A stretch of 64,000 nt of DNA. Origin: Turritopsis dohrnii. Lineage: Eukaryota > Cnidaria > Hydrozoa > Anthoathecata > Oceaniidae. The notes beneath the pieces are model-generated. The model saw only the letters and a program-made list of their open reading frames with translations. It did not search any database and was not told where the DNA came from. The position numbers and the translations under genes were made by a program. The DNA lies in assembly GCA_027922465.2 (NCBI GenBank), contig BQMF02000055.1:496001-560000 (forward strand). The letters are read 5' to 3'. The stretch's first letter is position 1. Every line of letters begins with the position of its first letter. This document shows, piece after piece, positions 12,668 through 24,860 of this stretch.

Positions 12668-13188
12668 ATTTTTTCAAATACTACTTTTTCATTTTTCACA
12701 AACATATACCAACCGAAAGAGCTTGAAAATGGCTTTCCATTAAAGTAAAATTTATTTATTTAGCTATATTTGCGCTAGTTCCGCTTTCACATATAAAGAT
12801 TCTTTCTGTTAATTTTTTTTTTATTTTCAAGCATGCGGTTTTTGAAGTTTTTATTTGAAGTAGACGAACCTCAACGGCCGTCCCATTTGTCGTCAACCGT
12901 GTGTTGTTTCCCTCTCTTAAGCAAAATAAAACCCAATTTCATATGCGTGATTGTAAAGTAGCCTTAAGGAGTGCTTACAAAAGGAAACAAGAGCCAGATG
13001 GCGCAAACGGTAGCAGCAAATTTACTTGTCACAAAACGCTTACGAAATTTTACTTTAAGTTCTAAAAAGTTCTTTAAAGGTGCTTTCTGACTGGTAGAAA
13101 ACAGGCATAAAAGATAAATTTGATGAAAATGATTAGTTAGTGTAAATAGGGTCTAATCATAATACCAACACTCAATTAATTAAAAGAC
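12668..13188. other. No gene recognised
   Basis: AT-rich sequence between the fold-back MITE and the hAT element. I see no coding or structured feature. Confidence 0.4.
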
Positions 13189-14820
13189 CAGGGATCGCGC
13201 CGCCGGTTTTCATCTGGGGGGGCCAAGAAAATTCTTCTGTAATGTCGCCCACCATGGTTGGGTGACGAAGAAAAATTTTCGTCTCAAAGCCCTCTAAAGG
13301 CCCTAAAACAGCCACTGTTTTTCTTTTAAACGTATTTTTTTAAATCCCTGCTTCAACAGAGAAACAAAAAAGAAATGTTGTTAAGATGAAAGTAACTAAT
13401 AAATAACAAAACCTTATAAACATAAGATTATGAACTAAATAAAAAGATCACTGAATCTAAAGATCTTTTGCCGTAAAACTACCAAAAGTGTTCTTTCGAT
13501 CTGGATGAAGAGCGACAAATTCATTTGCTACCTCAATTAGTGCTATTTCATCAAGAATGGTCTTGTTTTCATAAAGAATAGATAAGGAATTGAGACGTTT
13601 CTGTGTCATTCTTGATCGAAGCCACGTTTTAATCCTTCTCAACGTTGAAAAGGACCTTTCAGGTGTTGCTGATGTAGCACCGGCAGTCAGGATAATTCTT
13701 ACGATGGTAACGCAATACGTGAACATCATGCGTTTTTCTCGTGACAACGACTTTAGCACCATGATTACTTCTTCCAAGTTGATGGGCTCACTTTCAAAGA
13801 TTGTTGGAAATATCAGAAGCTCTGCAGTTAATGAATCGGCGTCATAGTCACCTTCACAATGCATCTGCAATACTTCCAATTCATCATCGACACACTGTTT
13901 GCTCGCTGCTTTCAAAAACAACTGCTCCACTTGAGAAAACAGTTTAAAGGTTGGTTGGTCAAATCTATCTTTAATGGCGTTGATAATTGAATCAAGTGCT
14001 TCGTAGTAGATTAGTTTGTAATCTTCATACGGATTATCTGGATAATACGCTGCTGCTGTTGCTTTTGGGTTTCCTGCGACATAACTTAGTATCGAATAGT
14101 TGGGTTTTCTTCGCTTTCTTGGAAGTGTTGAGAAGGAAATTGCCTCAATTTTGCTAGCTGAAAATTTGATCTTCTCGTAAAGCATGCTGAAATCGCGCTC
14201 GTTTCTCATGTTCTCCAATGTTTGAACTGTTAGATCAGCGAGCTCTTTTCCTCTAAGGGCAGACATCTTTTCATGCTGTAATGTTTTGGAGAGGTTGTCC
14301 GTGATTGCATACAGACGTTGGCTTAAATTCAGACCAAAAAAAAATGAAACAATTTCATTTGGTTGTTACAGCCCCCAATCCTTGATCTTGTATCAAACTC
14401 CTGACCGCTTCCCCATCATATTGCTCGCTCCGTCATACGTTTGACCACGGCAATCGTCTAAACTTAAGTGACACCTTAACAGAATGTCCTTGATTGCATG
14501 TACGATACTCTCACTTTTGATATTTTCAAGTTCGTAAAATCCTATGAAATTTTCTGACACGTCCAGATCATGATCAACAGACCGTAAGCAAAATGACAAT
14601 TGTTCAACATTACTAACGTTTGACATCAATGCAATGGAATCAATTATCTACCTGCAACTGAAAACGACTTTAGAGAAACGTTGTCTTTATATGCTCTTTT
14701 GCGTTTTATTTTTTTTTGTTATAAAGAAAATATCTTTTTTCTCCTATTTATAAAATATTTACTTAGCAAAAAGGTGGGGGGGCCAAGGCCCCCCCGGCCC
14801 CCCCGTCGCCGCGATCCATG
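13189..14820 (-). mobile_element. Decayed hAT-family DNA transposon
   Basis: Ends are short terminal inverted repeats: CAGGGATCGCGCCGCCGG on the left and CATGGATCGCGGCGACGG on the complement of the right, each followed by a G-run block GGGGGGGCC. This is the CAGGG-type end expected of hAT elements. The 1.63-kb interior carries hAT transposase fragments on the minus strand (13457-14629). Eight-base target duplications could not be confirmed; both flanks contain AAGAC but not in register. Confidence 0.85.
13457..14629 (-). pseudogene. hAT transposase fragments (DUF4371-like part plus C-terminal dimerisation domain)
   Basis: Two minus-strand frames follow each other. The 5' one (14629-14393) has the CRGQTYDGASNMMGK motif typical of the catalytic region of hAT transposases of the ZMYM/DUF4371 type. 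The 3' one (14266-13457, 269 codons) ends with the hAT C-terminal dimerisation signature SATPERSFSTLRRIKTWLRS followed by RMTQKRLN. The frames are separated by about 125 bp without continuity, the DNA-binding N-terminus is absent, and the total is shorter than the usual 600 or more residues. The copy is therefore non-functional. Confidence 0.85.
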
Positions 14821-16260
14821 AAGACAAAAGAATTATACATGCGTGAGCTGTGTAACGTACGTTTTTTTTAAAAGAAATTTTTTCATAAGAGCTTATGTAG
14901 AAAAAAAAAATGTTTGTTTTTAATAATAACTTCAAGAGAAGCAAAATTGAATTTCAACGAATAACTGCCTTTTCGAACTAGATCTTTGAAAGCCTTAATA
15001 CAGAAACATAGTGTAGCAGCTAACAAACGAGGTAATAAGAAATTTTGAACTGATAACCTTTACTAACAAGAAAAGCAACATATCAAGCATTTTCAGTTAG
15101 CGTAATCACGTAATGAACTAAAAGTCCCATTTTTATGTAGGCCTATTTGATAAGAATTCATTCTTTCATGGATTAAGCTACAAAATATCTACATAAAAGA
15201 TTATGTACTTTTAAAATAGCTTCCAAAATTCGAAGGCTGCGTTCCTTCATTAAAACTTACATTGCGTTATTAGTAAAGTCTCGCAGACTCTAAATCGCAG
15301 ACTAATTGCCATTTCGACCGGAGTAGTAGTAGTAGTAGGAGGAGGAGGAGGAGGAGGTGTCCACGGGTGTTTTAATACGGTATTCACTTTCGCTGCTACC
15401 GTAATAAACAATAAGAAGTGGCCTAGCCAACTTCGTTCTCAGGGCTTCTTGTCTGTTCAGTAAATCCAGACGGGGAAGGTTCGTAGAAAAGATATGAGAA
15501 CGAGATTAAAGAAAATACCTTAAGGAAGATTGTTAACAAAATCTCGTAAAATCTATTATTAGAAACATGTAGGAGATCCAAAAAGTGCAGGCTCATATGT
15601 AACCGATTAACCGATTCCATAAACGGTTTATGCAATTTATAACTTCTTTCATAAAGAAGTCCTGTAGAGAGATGAGGATAATCGTATGATCCTAATGTCT
15701 CATCCATAATCTGTGAAGGAGTGCATTTCTAAAGAAATATACACACAATTTCAATGAAAATGCACTTCGTCGTAGTGTCTTTTTGACGATTTTGCCCATT
15801 GGGTTGTAGCATTTCATCGTAGCATTTTTAAATTTTAGATCGTTCTTCAAACTACACGGCGACATGCTGGGTTTCAATCATCTTCTAACGAGTTTATTGA
15901 GAGGATAATCGTATGATTCTAATGTCCCATCCATAAACAGTTTTTACAGACGCGTTTGAAACATAATCTTAACGTTTTAGTAGCACATTAAGCCAAATCT
16001 CCGCCCTTCTACGCCCCGTTTCCCGCCTTATTTTATCATGATCTGATAAACTGTTACTCTATATTTTTATTTCATTACGCAATAAACATTAAGCTTGATC
16101 AGGGGGTAAAGTATTTCACTATCAGAATCAGTGAACCGAAAGGAGAACGTTCCCAGATAGAACAAAATAAAAACAGTTTTCCCCACATATAGACCTTATA
16201 TGGAGGATTCCTTAAGAGGTAATGAAGATTTCTTGTCAAACTGAGATATGTCAACGTGAA
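14821..16260. other. No gene; simple repeats and a 38-bp direct repeat
   Basis: An (AGT)n-(AGG)n run lies at about 15323-15357. A 38-bp sequence starting GAGGATAATCGTATGAT occurs at 15672 and again at 15900 with few changes, flanking a family P MITE. The frames here match nothing. Confidence 0.5.
15712..15780. mobile_element. Family P MITE, copy 2
   Basis: Contains GAAGGAGTGCATTTCT, ATATACACACAATTTCAATG and AAAATGCACTTCGTCG, the family arrangement. It lies between the two 38-bp direct repeats at 15672 and 15900. Confidence 0.75.
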
Positions 16261-16320
16261 GGCGATTCCTTTTTAGGGGGATTCCATTTAAGGGGATTCC
16301 TGTTAAGGGGGATTCCTTTT
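16261..16320. repeat. Short tandem GGGGGATTCC repeat (kappaB-like words)
   Basis: Four units spaced about 15-16 bp: GGCGATTCC, GGGGGATTCC (16276), AGGGGATTCC (16291) and GGGGGATTCC (16307). Two match the NF-kappaB consensus GGGRNWYYCC exactly. The block lies 1.7 kb upstream of the TGF-beta-like start codon. It could equally be a small minisatellite. Confidence 0.6.
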
Positions 16321-17826
16321 ACACCAAATCCTTCAAACAACATGCTTCTTTTCTTCATGACTATCTTACCACAGAGACACACATCGATATTAGTCTGGAG
16401 ATTCAGGTGCACAGCAGGAATAGATTACTGACGTCTACGGTATAAATGAGTAGACTAAATGATGAATTCAAGCGACCGCAAGTAAATGATAGACGAGTTG
16501 CGGGGCGTTTCTGACTGTGAGAATAAGGTATGAGAAAATGAATGCATCAGATTTGCTAACACACTAAAATCATATGTTCTGCGTGGACGACTTGACTTCA
16601 AAACGGAGATATAAGAGACCAATTTGCATTTTTTTATAGATTAGCGAAACGTTTGTAGAAATTGATTTTTGCGCATGATATCAATCAGCTCTAGCAATCG
16701 TCTTCCGTAAAATTCCTTTCTTTATTGCGTCACCGATAAGAGGAGCAAAAGCTTACATCTTGGAAGTATCCGAAATAAACCTACATGCATGACTGTAAAG
16801 ACGATTATAAGCTCACTTCGCTGTTAAATATCCGTACCCAAAGCTAACATAAAAACAACAATTTATTTGAAGTGACTCATATATTTCCGTACTTGTAGAA
16901 AATGGTTATCGCTAACGAATAAGATGAAGACGACAATATCGTCTATTCATCATAAAATTGCGGTTTCAACTTCTGCATAATTGAATATAAAATGTCTCTA
17001 TCATCAACGAAGTAGGAACTATTACAGAAACGAAAAAAACCTTTCGACTTCAACAAGCTGAGCTGATTACCAAATGAGGCGTTACCATGGATATGATAAT
17101 AGATAATCGAGACAAAGATTTTTGTAATTAAATCACAATAAATGATCTGTTAGATAAATAACCAAATAATGATCTCCTGAATAATGACGTCATCAGAACT
17201 AATGACTACGCCATTGGCCGGAAGATTTCGGTTTTTCCGAGTAACAGCTGTACGTGTTCCGATAATGACATTAAGTATCCTACCGGGAAATGTCGTGACA
17301 CACACACGTGCGCCGTGTATAAAGAACTGTGTTGTTCTCTGGCAAGGAAAAATGATGTCCCGTCAAATCTTTTATTGTGTTCTCCTCCTCCTATCAATTT
17401 AAAATCAATTATGTTGATGAAATTTCAGACAAAGTATTGTTTCGAAAACAATGACAAGGGAGGAGCGTCAACACTTCATTTTCAAGGAGTGGATATTTTC
17501 ACTTAGATGCTTAGATCTCCACCCCAGAGGTATGTTAGGTTAACACCAATACAAATAAGTTTACGTTATCTCTGTTTTTACAAAAAATAAACATGGAATA
17601 ATTTTATATTTTTTTTTTGAGGAAATGAAAAAAGTTTTTCAGAAACCCATCCATTTCATTTTCCATTTTCCATTTTATCGTTGCTTCAGAGAGAAACTCC
17701 AAATTCTTGAATTTCCATTTTATTATCATTGTTTTTTTCCACATTTTTCTTTTTTTTCTCGCCACAATGTATTGTATAATCTTATTAACCTCTACGGAGG
17801 AGTGAGTCGAAGTGAATCCAATTCTT
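16321..17826. other. 5' flank of the TGF-beta-like gene; no gene recognised
   Basis: No coding feature is supported. A T-rich stretch at 17600-17770 precedes the TATA box. Confidence 0.4.
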
Positions 17827-17834
17827 TATAAAAA
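17827..17834 (+). promoter_or_regulatory. TATA box of the TGF-beta-like gene
   Basis: TATAAAAA stands alone about 190 bp before the ATG at 18017. With the usual 25-30 bp spacing, transcription would begin near 17855-17865, giving an A-rich 5' UTR of about 155 bp. Confidence 0.6.
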
Positions 17835-18016
17835 TCAGCTCACAGCTTTTGCATGCCACTTGGATTTGTCGTTAGTTCAATGCACAGTCATTTGACAAAA
17901 AAAATTTACAGAGACAGAGGGTACGTTGTCTAGATACGTACATACAAATACACTCAAAAACGAAAAATAATATACAGACGAGACATTAAAAAAAAAAAAA
18001 AAATAGAAAATCGCAA

Positions 18017-21000
18017 ATGGATATGCAGCATCTTGTGAAATGCTACGTCATCTCCATGATGCTATTGTGCACGTCGCCAAATCCGATTGAAATTACGCAG
18101 ATGTCGGATTCATCGTCTGTCCACAAAAATGATTTAAAAACGGGTTTGATTCGAAATGCAACCATGGAGTATGAGACGAGGCTGGAAAATATTAAAAGAG
18201 ACATCCTGGACAAACTTGGATTAGAGAAAGCACCGACAGAGACTTATCCCAGGAAGAACATCCCGGCTGTCGTGTTGTCGGGTTTGATGTCGGATAGTGA
18301 GTTTATGGAGGAGCGCAGTCACGAAGATGAGAGAATCAAAAGAAAAGTGGTGATTGTTGGGAATTTAGGTAAACGCATTTTTTTCGTACTTGGTCATTAT
18401 CTCCGTTTTAATTTTTGCGCCGTTTTCCCCCTGGTATTGCGTCATCTTTATTCGAATCTTGCGTAATTAGTTTGGCAACCAAACTCTGTCTACTGAGAAA
18501 GCTAGTCATTTGAATTTCCATATTATATCCGGTCATTGAAGCAGGAATATAAGAAAGACATCTGTGAAATCTTACATCACGTCATCACGTGTTCGTTACC
18601 GTCAGAACATCAGACACGAGTCATGATAACGGGTTTTAACCTTTCTTTTTTCAAAATGCAAGCCGGACTTTTGCTCATCACGACAGTCTGTTTATATCCA
18701 CAGAGCACTGATAATAAAATACCTGTACTTTAAACGTGCATGGGAAAAAATCTAAAGGGAGTTGGAAAATAAATTGGGTTTTTTCTTATTTCGGTTTTAA
18801 GACAGTGAATGGTGTTAGAAAAAGCTCTAAGGAGAACTAGGCAGCAAGTTGGCTCGACAACAGCTCTTTTGGGTAAATAATAATGTTATTTTTGGCTCAC
18901 TAAAGCTGTTCATACGAAACATATTCCTAGTAGGCTGTCAATCATTTCTTGAAGTGAAACTGGCATGTTAGTTGTATCCAAACAAATACTTGATGATTTT
19001 AGAAAGTAGAATGACTGAGAAAAGTATTTCAATAATGTCTAGAACTAACATATGGGTGGGTGAGATCAGGGATTAGTTCATTGTGCCGAGATTCCCTTTA
19101 GTCAGTTTGACCAAACCCTTTTCTCACTGAATCATCCATCATACAACATTCTTGTGCAAACCTCAAACCCAGGATTCTTTATCGTTATGCAAATGTACGA
19201 CATATTGTATTGTATATTGTATTTAGGAATCCTGTTTGCTTTTTCTGTAGCTTTGTTCCCAGGCCTTAACATCTTGACGAAAAAAAGAAACGGTAATAAA
19301 GTTTACCTTCTCTCCAGCAAATAAAAGCGTGTGAAATTTTCTCAACCTCATTTCCAGGGCTTCTTCCGTATATCAAAAAAGCAAGAAGCCCTGGGAACGA
19401 GGTTGAAATTTTCTAGTTTCACAAATAGAGAACATAGATTTATTTTTTTTGTTTTACATCAAGCATAAGGTGTGACCCATTAAATTGCTCATGTCAAATT
19501 ACTACACCAGGGGCTGTCAGCTCACTTCTATTACTTGTATGTAAAAGTACGGCCTTACTTGTGCTAAACACGCCATATTTTCACACTCGGGAAAAGCTTT
19601 ATTTATATGACAGGTTACGTTCGAGCATAAAGTAAATTAGAAGGAATGTTCAAAATAAAATCACGAGATTTTCAGTTTTCTGAAAAAAGTGTTCGGAAGA
19701 GCAACGTTGTTTATTAACTTGGTTACCCAAAGCTTATTTCGGATAGATAACACGATGAATATCACTGCTACACGAGGTTCTTATTAAAATCTACTATATG
19801 AAGACTTCCTTGCCGAACATAAAATATTCTCGCCCGCAAAGTTTACTTAAGCATTTGAAGGCTGAGATCTTTTATTGTTTCCTAAGTACAAAGGTACAAC
19901 CCATCCCACATGCAACAATGAGTTAACCGGCGGAATTTTGCATGCCAAAAACCCCAAGAAAATAATAAGTTTCGGATAGTGAATTTGAAATTTAACCCAA
20001 ACCACGATGAAGCAATGTGATGAGTCATATTTCATTTTTAAATGACGCAATTTTTTTCTTGGTTTATCGACATCAAAAATTTTGAATAGATCAACGTGGG
20101 GAAGATTAAACATTTACGATTTACAATTCACATATCGTCTGTAAGCTTTAAATCAAACAATCCGCAACTTTCGTAAACATGCCCGTTATCGTTTCGGCAC
20201 ATGAAAAGTCACATGGATGGTTTTGCACTGCTTCACAGCGGGTTCGTATTTTAGTTCCTGAATCATTTGTTTGCATAGAGAAATCACGACCGAAAATTTT
20301 TGTAATTCTAAAAAATTCTTCTGGAACTTTTCTGGTGACCTTAAGATGCTCAATAAATACTTGTCTGCACTGACATTCAAGAAAACATAAGAAATTGTTA
20401 TTTTATTTGTGGGTAAACCATTGAGGGAACGAAGAATATTGAACGAATATATAACAACGTAATTGAAAGATATTGAAAGGAAAAATTATGCGATCTTCCA
20501 TTCACGTGAAAACATTTCCATTTCTTTCAAATGGACGACGTGAAGGATTTGACGCAGTTTGTTGTTTTCATGGGATTTTCTTGTTTATAATACTTACGAT
20601 AAAAGACTACTTCGAGGAAAAATTATCGTTTCGGCACATGAAATAATATGGAAGGAATTTGTGTTGTTGAAAATACCGCTGTCCCGATTATTCGTTTACA
20701 CACCGTGGTTAGTTCGTCAACACTTTCGCATAAATATAGACCGTCGTTGATTGGCTCTTTGCTCGATCGCTGGTGGAAATAAAATAAAGCCAGTGCTAAT
20801 TGTGACTTTAGCCTTGAGGATATAGCGACAATCATGGAAGTCACTTTTTTGCAAAAAAAACTCCTGGAAGTACGGCGTTAAATACGCCGCTAATGCTTTC
20901 AAGTAGTATTATATATTATGTACTTTCAGATCTGACGCAAACTCAATTGCAGATTTTTATGAATCTCTTGGAAATGTGAAAAAATTCAAAAAAACATGAA

Positions 21001-22981
21001 TAGTGTATAATACAGCGAGTTAGAAGCGCTCTAACTTCATCAGCTAAACTCATTTTCATGCATTCTATTAATAGAGATGTTTATACGGATGGGAACAAGG
21101 CAGGTTCGATTATTACACTAAAAAACAGGCTAGATTTTTGACAACATGGATTTAAATGACAGCTGTTTTTTTGTGTGTTTTTTTTTGTTTGCGTCTCAAA
21201 ATACTGTTGTTTTATTGGTTGGAATTTTTATAAACCCGACCAATCAAACATCTGTATTTTTGGAACAAGAGAAATGCACACCACAATAAATCAGCTGCAG
21301 TCGCTGTCAACACGTCCGTCTTCAGCGTGTCAGCAGTTTGTACTTTTGTTGACCCTGTTGCATTAAGCTAAACTAGCACTCCATCGTAGAGCTGAAATAG
21401 GTTTAAATAAATCAAATTACGAAATAGAATCTGTACGACAGATTTTAAAGTTTCTTGAAAAAAATACTTTAAAAAAGCGTTCCGATTAACAAGGTAAATT
21501 TAGAAAAATACCTCGGTTTCCCAAACATTCTTGTTCAAACTTTTTACCGTGAAAGTTTTCTTTTTTGGCAGTTTGCCCACGAAAAACTCAATTTTGCAAA
21601 TGTTTAAACGGCAGGGGTCAAATCATCTATCAATAAAAGCAGGTCATAACCTTGTAATATGACTAGAGTATGTGTGAAATCCCGCCTGTTGTGAACATAT
21701 CTAAACAGATATTACAGTGTGTTTCGAAATCGATTCATGTGGAAAGCATCATTTAATCCTGTGCGTTTACAATTATTTTTTTTTTCTGGAAAGTGAATAG
21801 GGAAAATTCCTAATAATAATGTTTGAAAGAGCGAGGCAAATTTGGGTTATAAACTCAATTACCCTTCGGTTAAAGCTTCTTAAAATAGTCTGAAAGAACG
21901 AGGCATAGCCTAATTCTAACCCTCACTAACCCAAACAAATTTTACAAGGTTTACACCATGAAGTTTTGATGCTTTCAAAATGTTCGATGAACTATATGTT
22001 GATTGATGAGTTATAAACCAACAAATGTTTGATGGAAAACCTGAGAAATTATCCACTTTGGTCGAAATGAAAATCAATTAATGGCTGAATGTTGTCTAAA
22101 TAACATACTAATGGACAAATTTGCTGTAAAATCACTGCGAATGAGTGCATTTCTATAGGAATGTATACACTATGTCAATAAAAAATTATCTCCATCGCAG
22201 TGATAGTTTGAAGATTTTGCCTTTAATTCTTACTTCTTTGTCTATTCTAGAAGCAACGGCACATTGCCCACGAAGACGGTGCATGAAGGTACGATTCCAA
22301 GACAAAACCTCCTACGACCAAATCGTCTCCACTCAATTATGGTTTCACTTAGAACCTAAAAGATCTGGAAGGACAATCACATCACATATTCATATTTATC
22401 AAATGGATCAACAAGTGACCAATCAAAAACACAGAGTATCAAGTTCACGCATGCGCAACACAAAAGGCGGTTGGTACGCCGTCCAACTAAACTCCGACAA
22501 ATTCCGTCTGAAGCAACGTCAAACTGGCGACAGTGACATTGACATTTTACTAGATATTGAATGTGACAACTGCCACTTCTCAGCAACCGAACAACACGTG
22601 CCGTTACTGATAACAAGCACCCTGACGACGGTAAAATATCGAAACAGACGTTCCGATGAGGAGAACTGTTCGCCGTTGAAGTCCTGTTGTCGCGTGTCGT
22701 TTGTCGTCGACTTTAAACAAATCGGCTGGGACAACTGGGTGAAGGCCCCTGCATCGTATGACGCGCATTTTTGCAAAGGCACGTGTGTAAACGACCAAAA
22801 CTTCGAGTATCAGCATACCAGCATAGTTCAGGCAGTAGCAGAGAAGACCAAAAGATCCGACATCAAGCTATGTTGCTCACCTAGTAAATATATGCCGTTA
22901 ATGATGCTGTATTACCACGACAGAAATCTAATTCGACGGACTGTCGAGAACATGATTGTCGGCGATTGTTGGTGTTCATAA
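18017..22981 (+). CDS. TGF-beta superfamily ligand, myostatin/GDF11-like
   Basis: Secreted growth-factor precursor of 360 residues in two exons, 18017-18368 and 22251-22981. The donor is TTAG/GTAAAC, the acceptor TTCTAG/AAGC, and the split codon (phase 1) joins in frame. The N-terminus MDMQHLVKCYVISMMLLCTS is a plausible signal peptide. The helix with RLENIKRDILDKLGLEKAP matches the latency helix of GDF8-type propeptides, and STQLWFHLEP matches the conserved propeptide strand. RNRR just before SDEENC is a furin site. The mature domain has nine cysteines in the TGF-beta/activin/GDF8 pattern, including SCCR, FCKGTC, LCCSP and a C-terminal DCWCS. YQHTSIVQ and MLYYHDRN resemble myostatin most closely. 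Family members signal as dimers through type I and II receptor kinases and SMAD2/3. Length is near the usual 375. Orthology within the activin/GDF8 group is not resolved. Confidence 0.93.
19335..19412. repeat. Hairpin MITE with CAACCTC..CCAGGGCTTCTT arms
   Basis: Left arm CAACCTCATTTCCAGGGCTT and right arm AAGCCCTGGGAACGAGGTTG are near-perfect reverse complements around a loop of about 15 bp. A second member with CAACCTTGAACCCAGGGT arms is at 25883-25951. This copy lies in intron 1 of the TGF-beta-like gene. Confidence 0.75.
21888..21956 (+). repeat. Dispersed 69-bp repeat, family Q, copy 1
   Basis: Reads GTCTGAAAGAACGAGGCATA, then CTAACCCTCACTAACCCA, AACAAATTTTACAAGG and TTTACACC. A near-identical copy lies in reverse orientation at 63874-63942, and shorter relatives lie near 29683-29752 and 63290-63350. 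No coding capacity. Confidence 0.7.
22131..22204. mobile_element. Family P MITE, copy 3, in intron 1 of the TGF-beta-like gene
   Basis: ATCACTGCGAATGAGTGCAT at one end and CATCGCAGTGAT at the other. The insertion lies only about 46 bp before the exon 2 acceptor at 22251. It opens the reading frame upstream of exon 2 and creates a false ATG at 22145. Confidence 0.75.
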
Positions 22982-23012
22982 CATCGGTCGCCTTCGTCGA
23001 TTGGAAAGTATC

Positions 23013-23018
23013 AATAAA
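23013..23018 (+). terminator. Poly(A) signal of the TGF-beta-like gene
   Basis: AATAAA lies 32 bp after the stop codon that ends at 22981. Confidence 0.65.
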
Positions 23019-23920
23019 ATCAAAAACGACAACACTTACTTAATAATGACGCGACTTGATTCTACCACGAGTGACGTATGTTTGCTGATGACGTTAAAAC
23101 GTCCGACTTTCATACGCATATGGTTTTACACAAAATCACGGAAAAATAACGGACGTTAGTTTTAGGCCTTTCAGAAGGAAAAGCTGTCAACGAGCTAAGT
23201 CAACTAAGTCCCTAATTTTTATTAAGGGCAAACATAAGTCAACCAAACCCTTTCAGACTAATCTGTCTAAAATTATTTGTTTCTCTTAGATTTTCCTATT
23301 AAAAACTATCCACTTGAAATCGTTTGAGCAGTAAAAGACTGCTAGCATACTGTAACAAGCAATGTATGCGAGTTAATAACAGTTGTGAGAGTGCCAAAGC
23401 GTATTTGAACAAGAGCAAGAGATTCCTGGAAGCATAGGAGATTTCAAAGAATTTCCGCGACTTTTAGGAATGAGTAAAACGATGCTTCTTATTCGAAATC
23501 AAATTCGAATGTGTCGCGAAAGTAAGACTATAAAAATACACCAACTTCGTACCCAGGGTTTTCGCGCCATTATAAGGGGCATAAAGGTCAGGAACAGATG
23601 GTTGTCATGACAGCGGTTGTGATTTTGACGATACTGACATTGAATACGACGAATGTTGCATTCTTTCTGACTGATAATTTAAAATAAATAAATAGATGAA
23701 TAAATAAATAAATAAACGAAAACAAAACAAAAAATATTGACGTTAGACTTATTTTACACTAGGTGAATACTTATTTTTTTGTAAATAATAACATTGTAAA
23801 GAAATAGACCTAGTGTAAACCGGCATGTATAGTTCAATTTATTTGTTAACTCCTTAAAACAGAAAAGAAATTACACCCTCACTAAAAACCGTATAGCGTA
23901 TGTTTTCTTATATACCTAAT
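23019..23920. other. No gene recognised
   Basis: AT-rich intergenic DNA with an AAAT-type simple repeat at about 23683-23720. A phrase CGTACCCAGGGTTTTCGCGC at about 23548 resembles the arm of the hairpin MITE family. Confidence 0.45.
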
Positions 23921-24077
23921 CGGGGGGAAAAAAGTCGGGGGAAAGTGACCAATTTTTTTGATAGGTGACTAAAACTTTCCCCGACCAAATTTTCCCCCGA
24001 CTTTTCTGCACCAGACCAAACATTTTCCCCGACTTTTCTGCACCAGACCAAACATTTTCCCCGACTTTTTCCCCCCG
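23921..24077. mobile_element. MITE with CGGGGGGAAAAAGTCGGGG termini
   Basis: The left end CGGGGGGAAAAAAGTCGGGG is matched by the right end on the complement with one A fewer. The interior has a tandem duplication of a unit of about 33 bp containing CTTTTCTGCACCAGACCAAA. A diverged relative with AAAAGTGACTAA and CGACTTTTTTCCCCTG ends follows at about 24150-24242. Confidence 0.8.
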
Positions 24078-24149
24078 ATAACATATACAATAACTCAGAC
24101 GTTATTGTAACATCTTGATTATTTTCTTCTTATATTGAAAATAATTAGT

Positions 24150-24242
24150 CAGGGAAAAGTGACTAATTTAAAAAATTTGGTCGGAGAAGTGACTAAAATT
24201 TCTTTAGGTGACTAAAATTTTTATCGACTTTTTTCCCCTGAT
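24150..24242. mobile_element. Diverged relative of the 23921 MITE
   Basis: Starts GTCAGGGAAAAGTGACTAA and ends CGACTTTTTTCCCCTGAT, with GGTCGGAGAAGTGACTAAAA inside. These are the same building blocks as the neighbouring element. Confidence 0.6.
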
Positions 24243-24311
24243 AAGATAGATCATTGGATGACCTTTCACACCTGACTTAACCGTATCTTAGCCTTATTTT
24301 TAAGATCTGTT

Positions 24312-24389
24312 AAGCCTGGTTCAGACTTGACGATAACGACGATTACACTGATTTTTAATCGTCGTAGTCGCCAGGTCTGAACCAGGCTT
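24312..24389. repeat. Hairpin MITE with AAGCCTGGTTCAGAC arms
   Basis: AAGCCTGGTTCAGACTTG at the left pairs with CAGGTCTGAACCAGGCTT at the right; CGACGATTA and TAATCGTCG pair further in. About 78 bp in all, a compact fold-back element. Confidence 0.8.
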
Positions 24390-24582
24390 TATACACTCAC
24401 TTTATGCAAACATTTCTGCGCACAAAGCATACTCTCCCTCGGATAAATTTGGATTGCACGGAGATACAGAGGCTAATGCACAAAAAAAAGGTGACGAAAA
24501 ACAAAATCAAGGTGTGCAAACCCCTCGACGAAAATTTGAATCACCTAATCACGATAAAAAAAAAACTGACGTCACGGCACGT

Positions 24583-24616
24583 GCTACTATATAATAATCG
24601 TAAAAAACGCTCTGTT
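24583..24616 (+). repeat. Family R repeat (GTGCTACTATATAATAATCG), copy 1
   Basis: The phrase GTGCTACTATATAATAATCG followed by TAAAAAACG recurs near 38571 (partial), 41052 and 41253 with changes. The surrounding sequence (about 24400-24690) shares other pieces with those copies, so this is a dispersed repeat of a few hundred bp with unclear ends. Confidence 0.6.
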
Positions 24617-24860
24617 AGATTTCAATCAGAGTTAAATTCATGTTTGTGTTTTTTAGTTCTCCCTAAATTTATGCCTATGATCTAAATTGCAAGGTCGTGA
24701 CTGTTTTCCTTTTAACGCCGTGCTATGAAAATTAACACCATTAAGGGCAGGCCTAAACAGAGGGCAACAAGGGTTAACAAGGTCCTCCCTATGATACAAA
24801 TACTTTGCATGTTATCCCAAAGCAACATCTATCTATTATCATCATCATACTCAACATGTA

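Noticed and set aside
13180..14830. An 8-bp target-site duplication around the hAT element
   Set aside because: The flanks TAAAAGAC and AAGACAAA share AAGAC but are not in register, so I do not claim a duplication.
18536..18733. Frame starting MKQEYKKDI that resembles a COX18-like phrase
   Set aside because: The similarity is limited to a few residues. It lies in intron 1 of the TGF-beta-like gene on the other strand from COX18, and the real COX18 exons are complete elsewhere.
22145..22250. ATG at 22145 as the start of the TGF-beta-like protein
   Set aside because: It lies in a family P MITE within the intron. The exon 2 acceptor at 22251 joins exon 1 in phase and supplies a signal peptide and latency helix.
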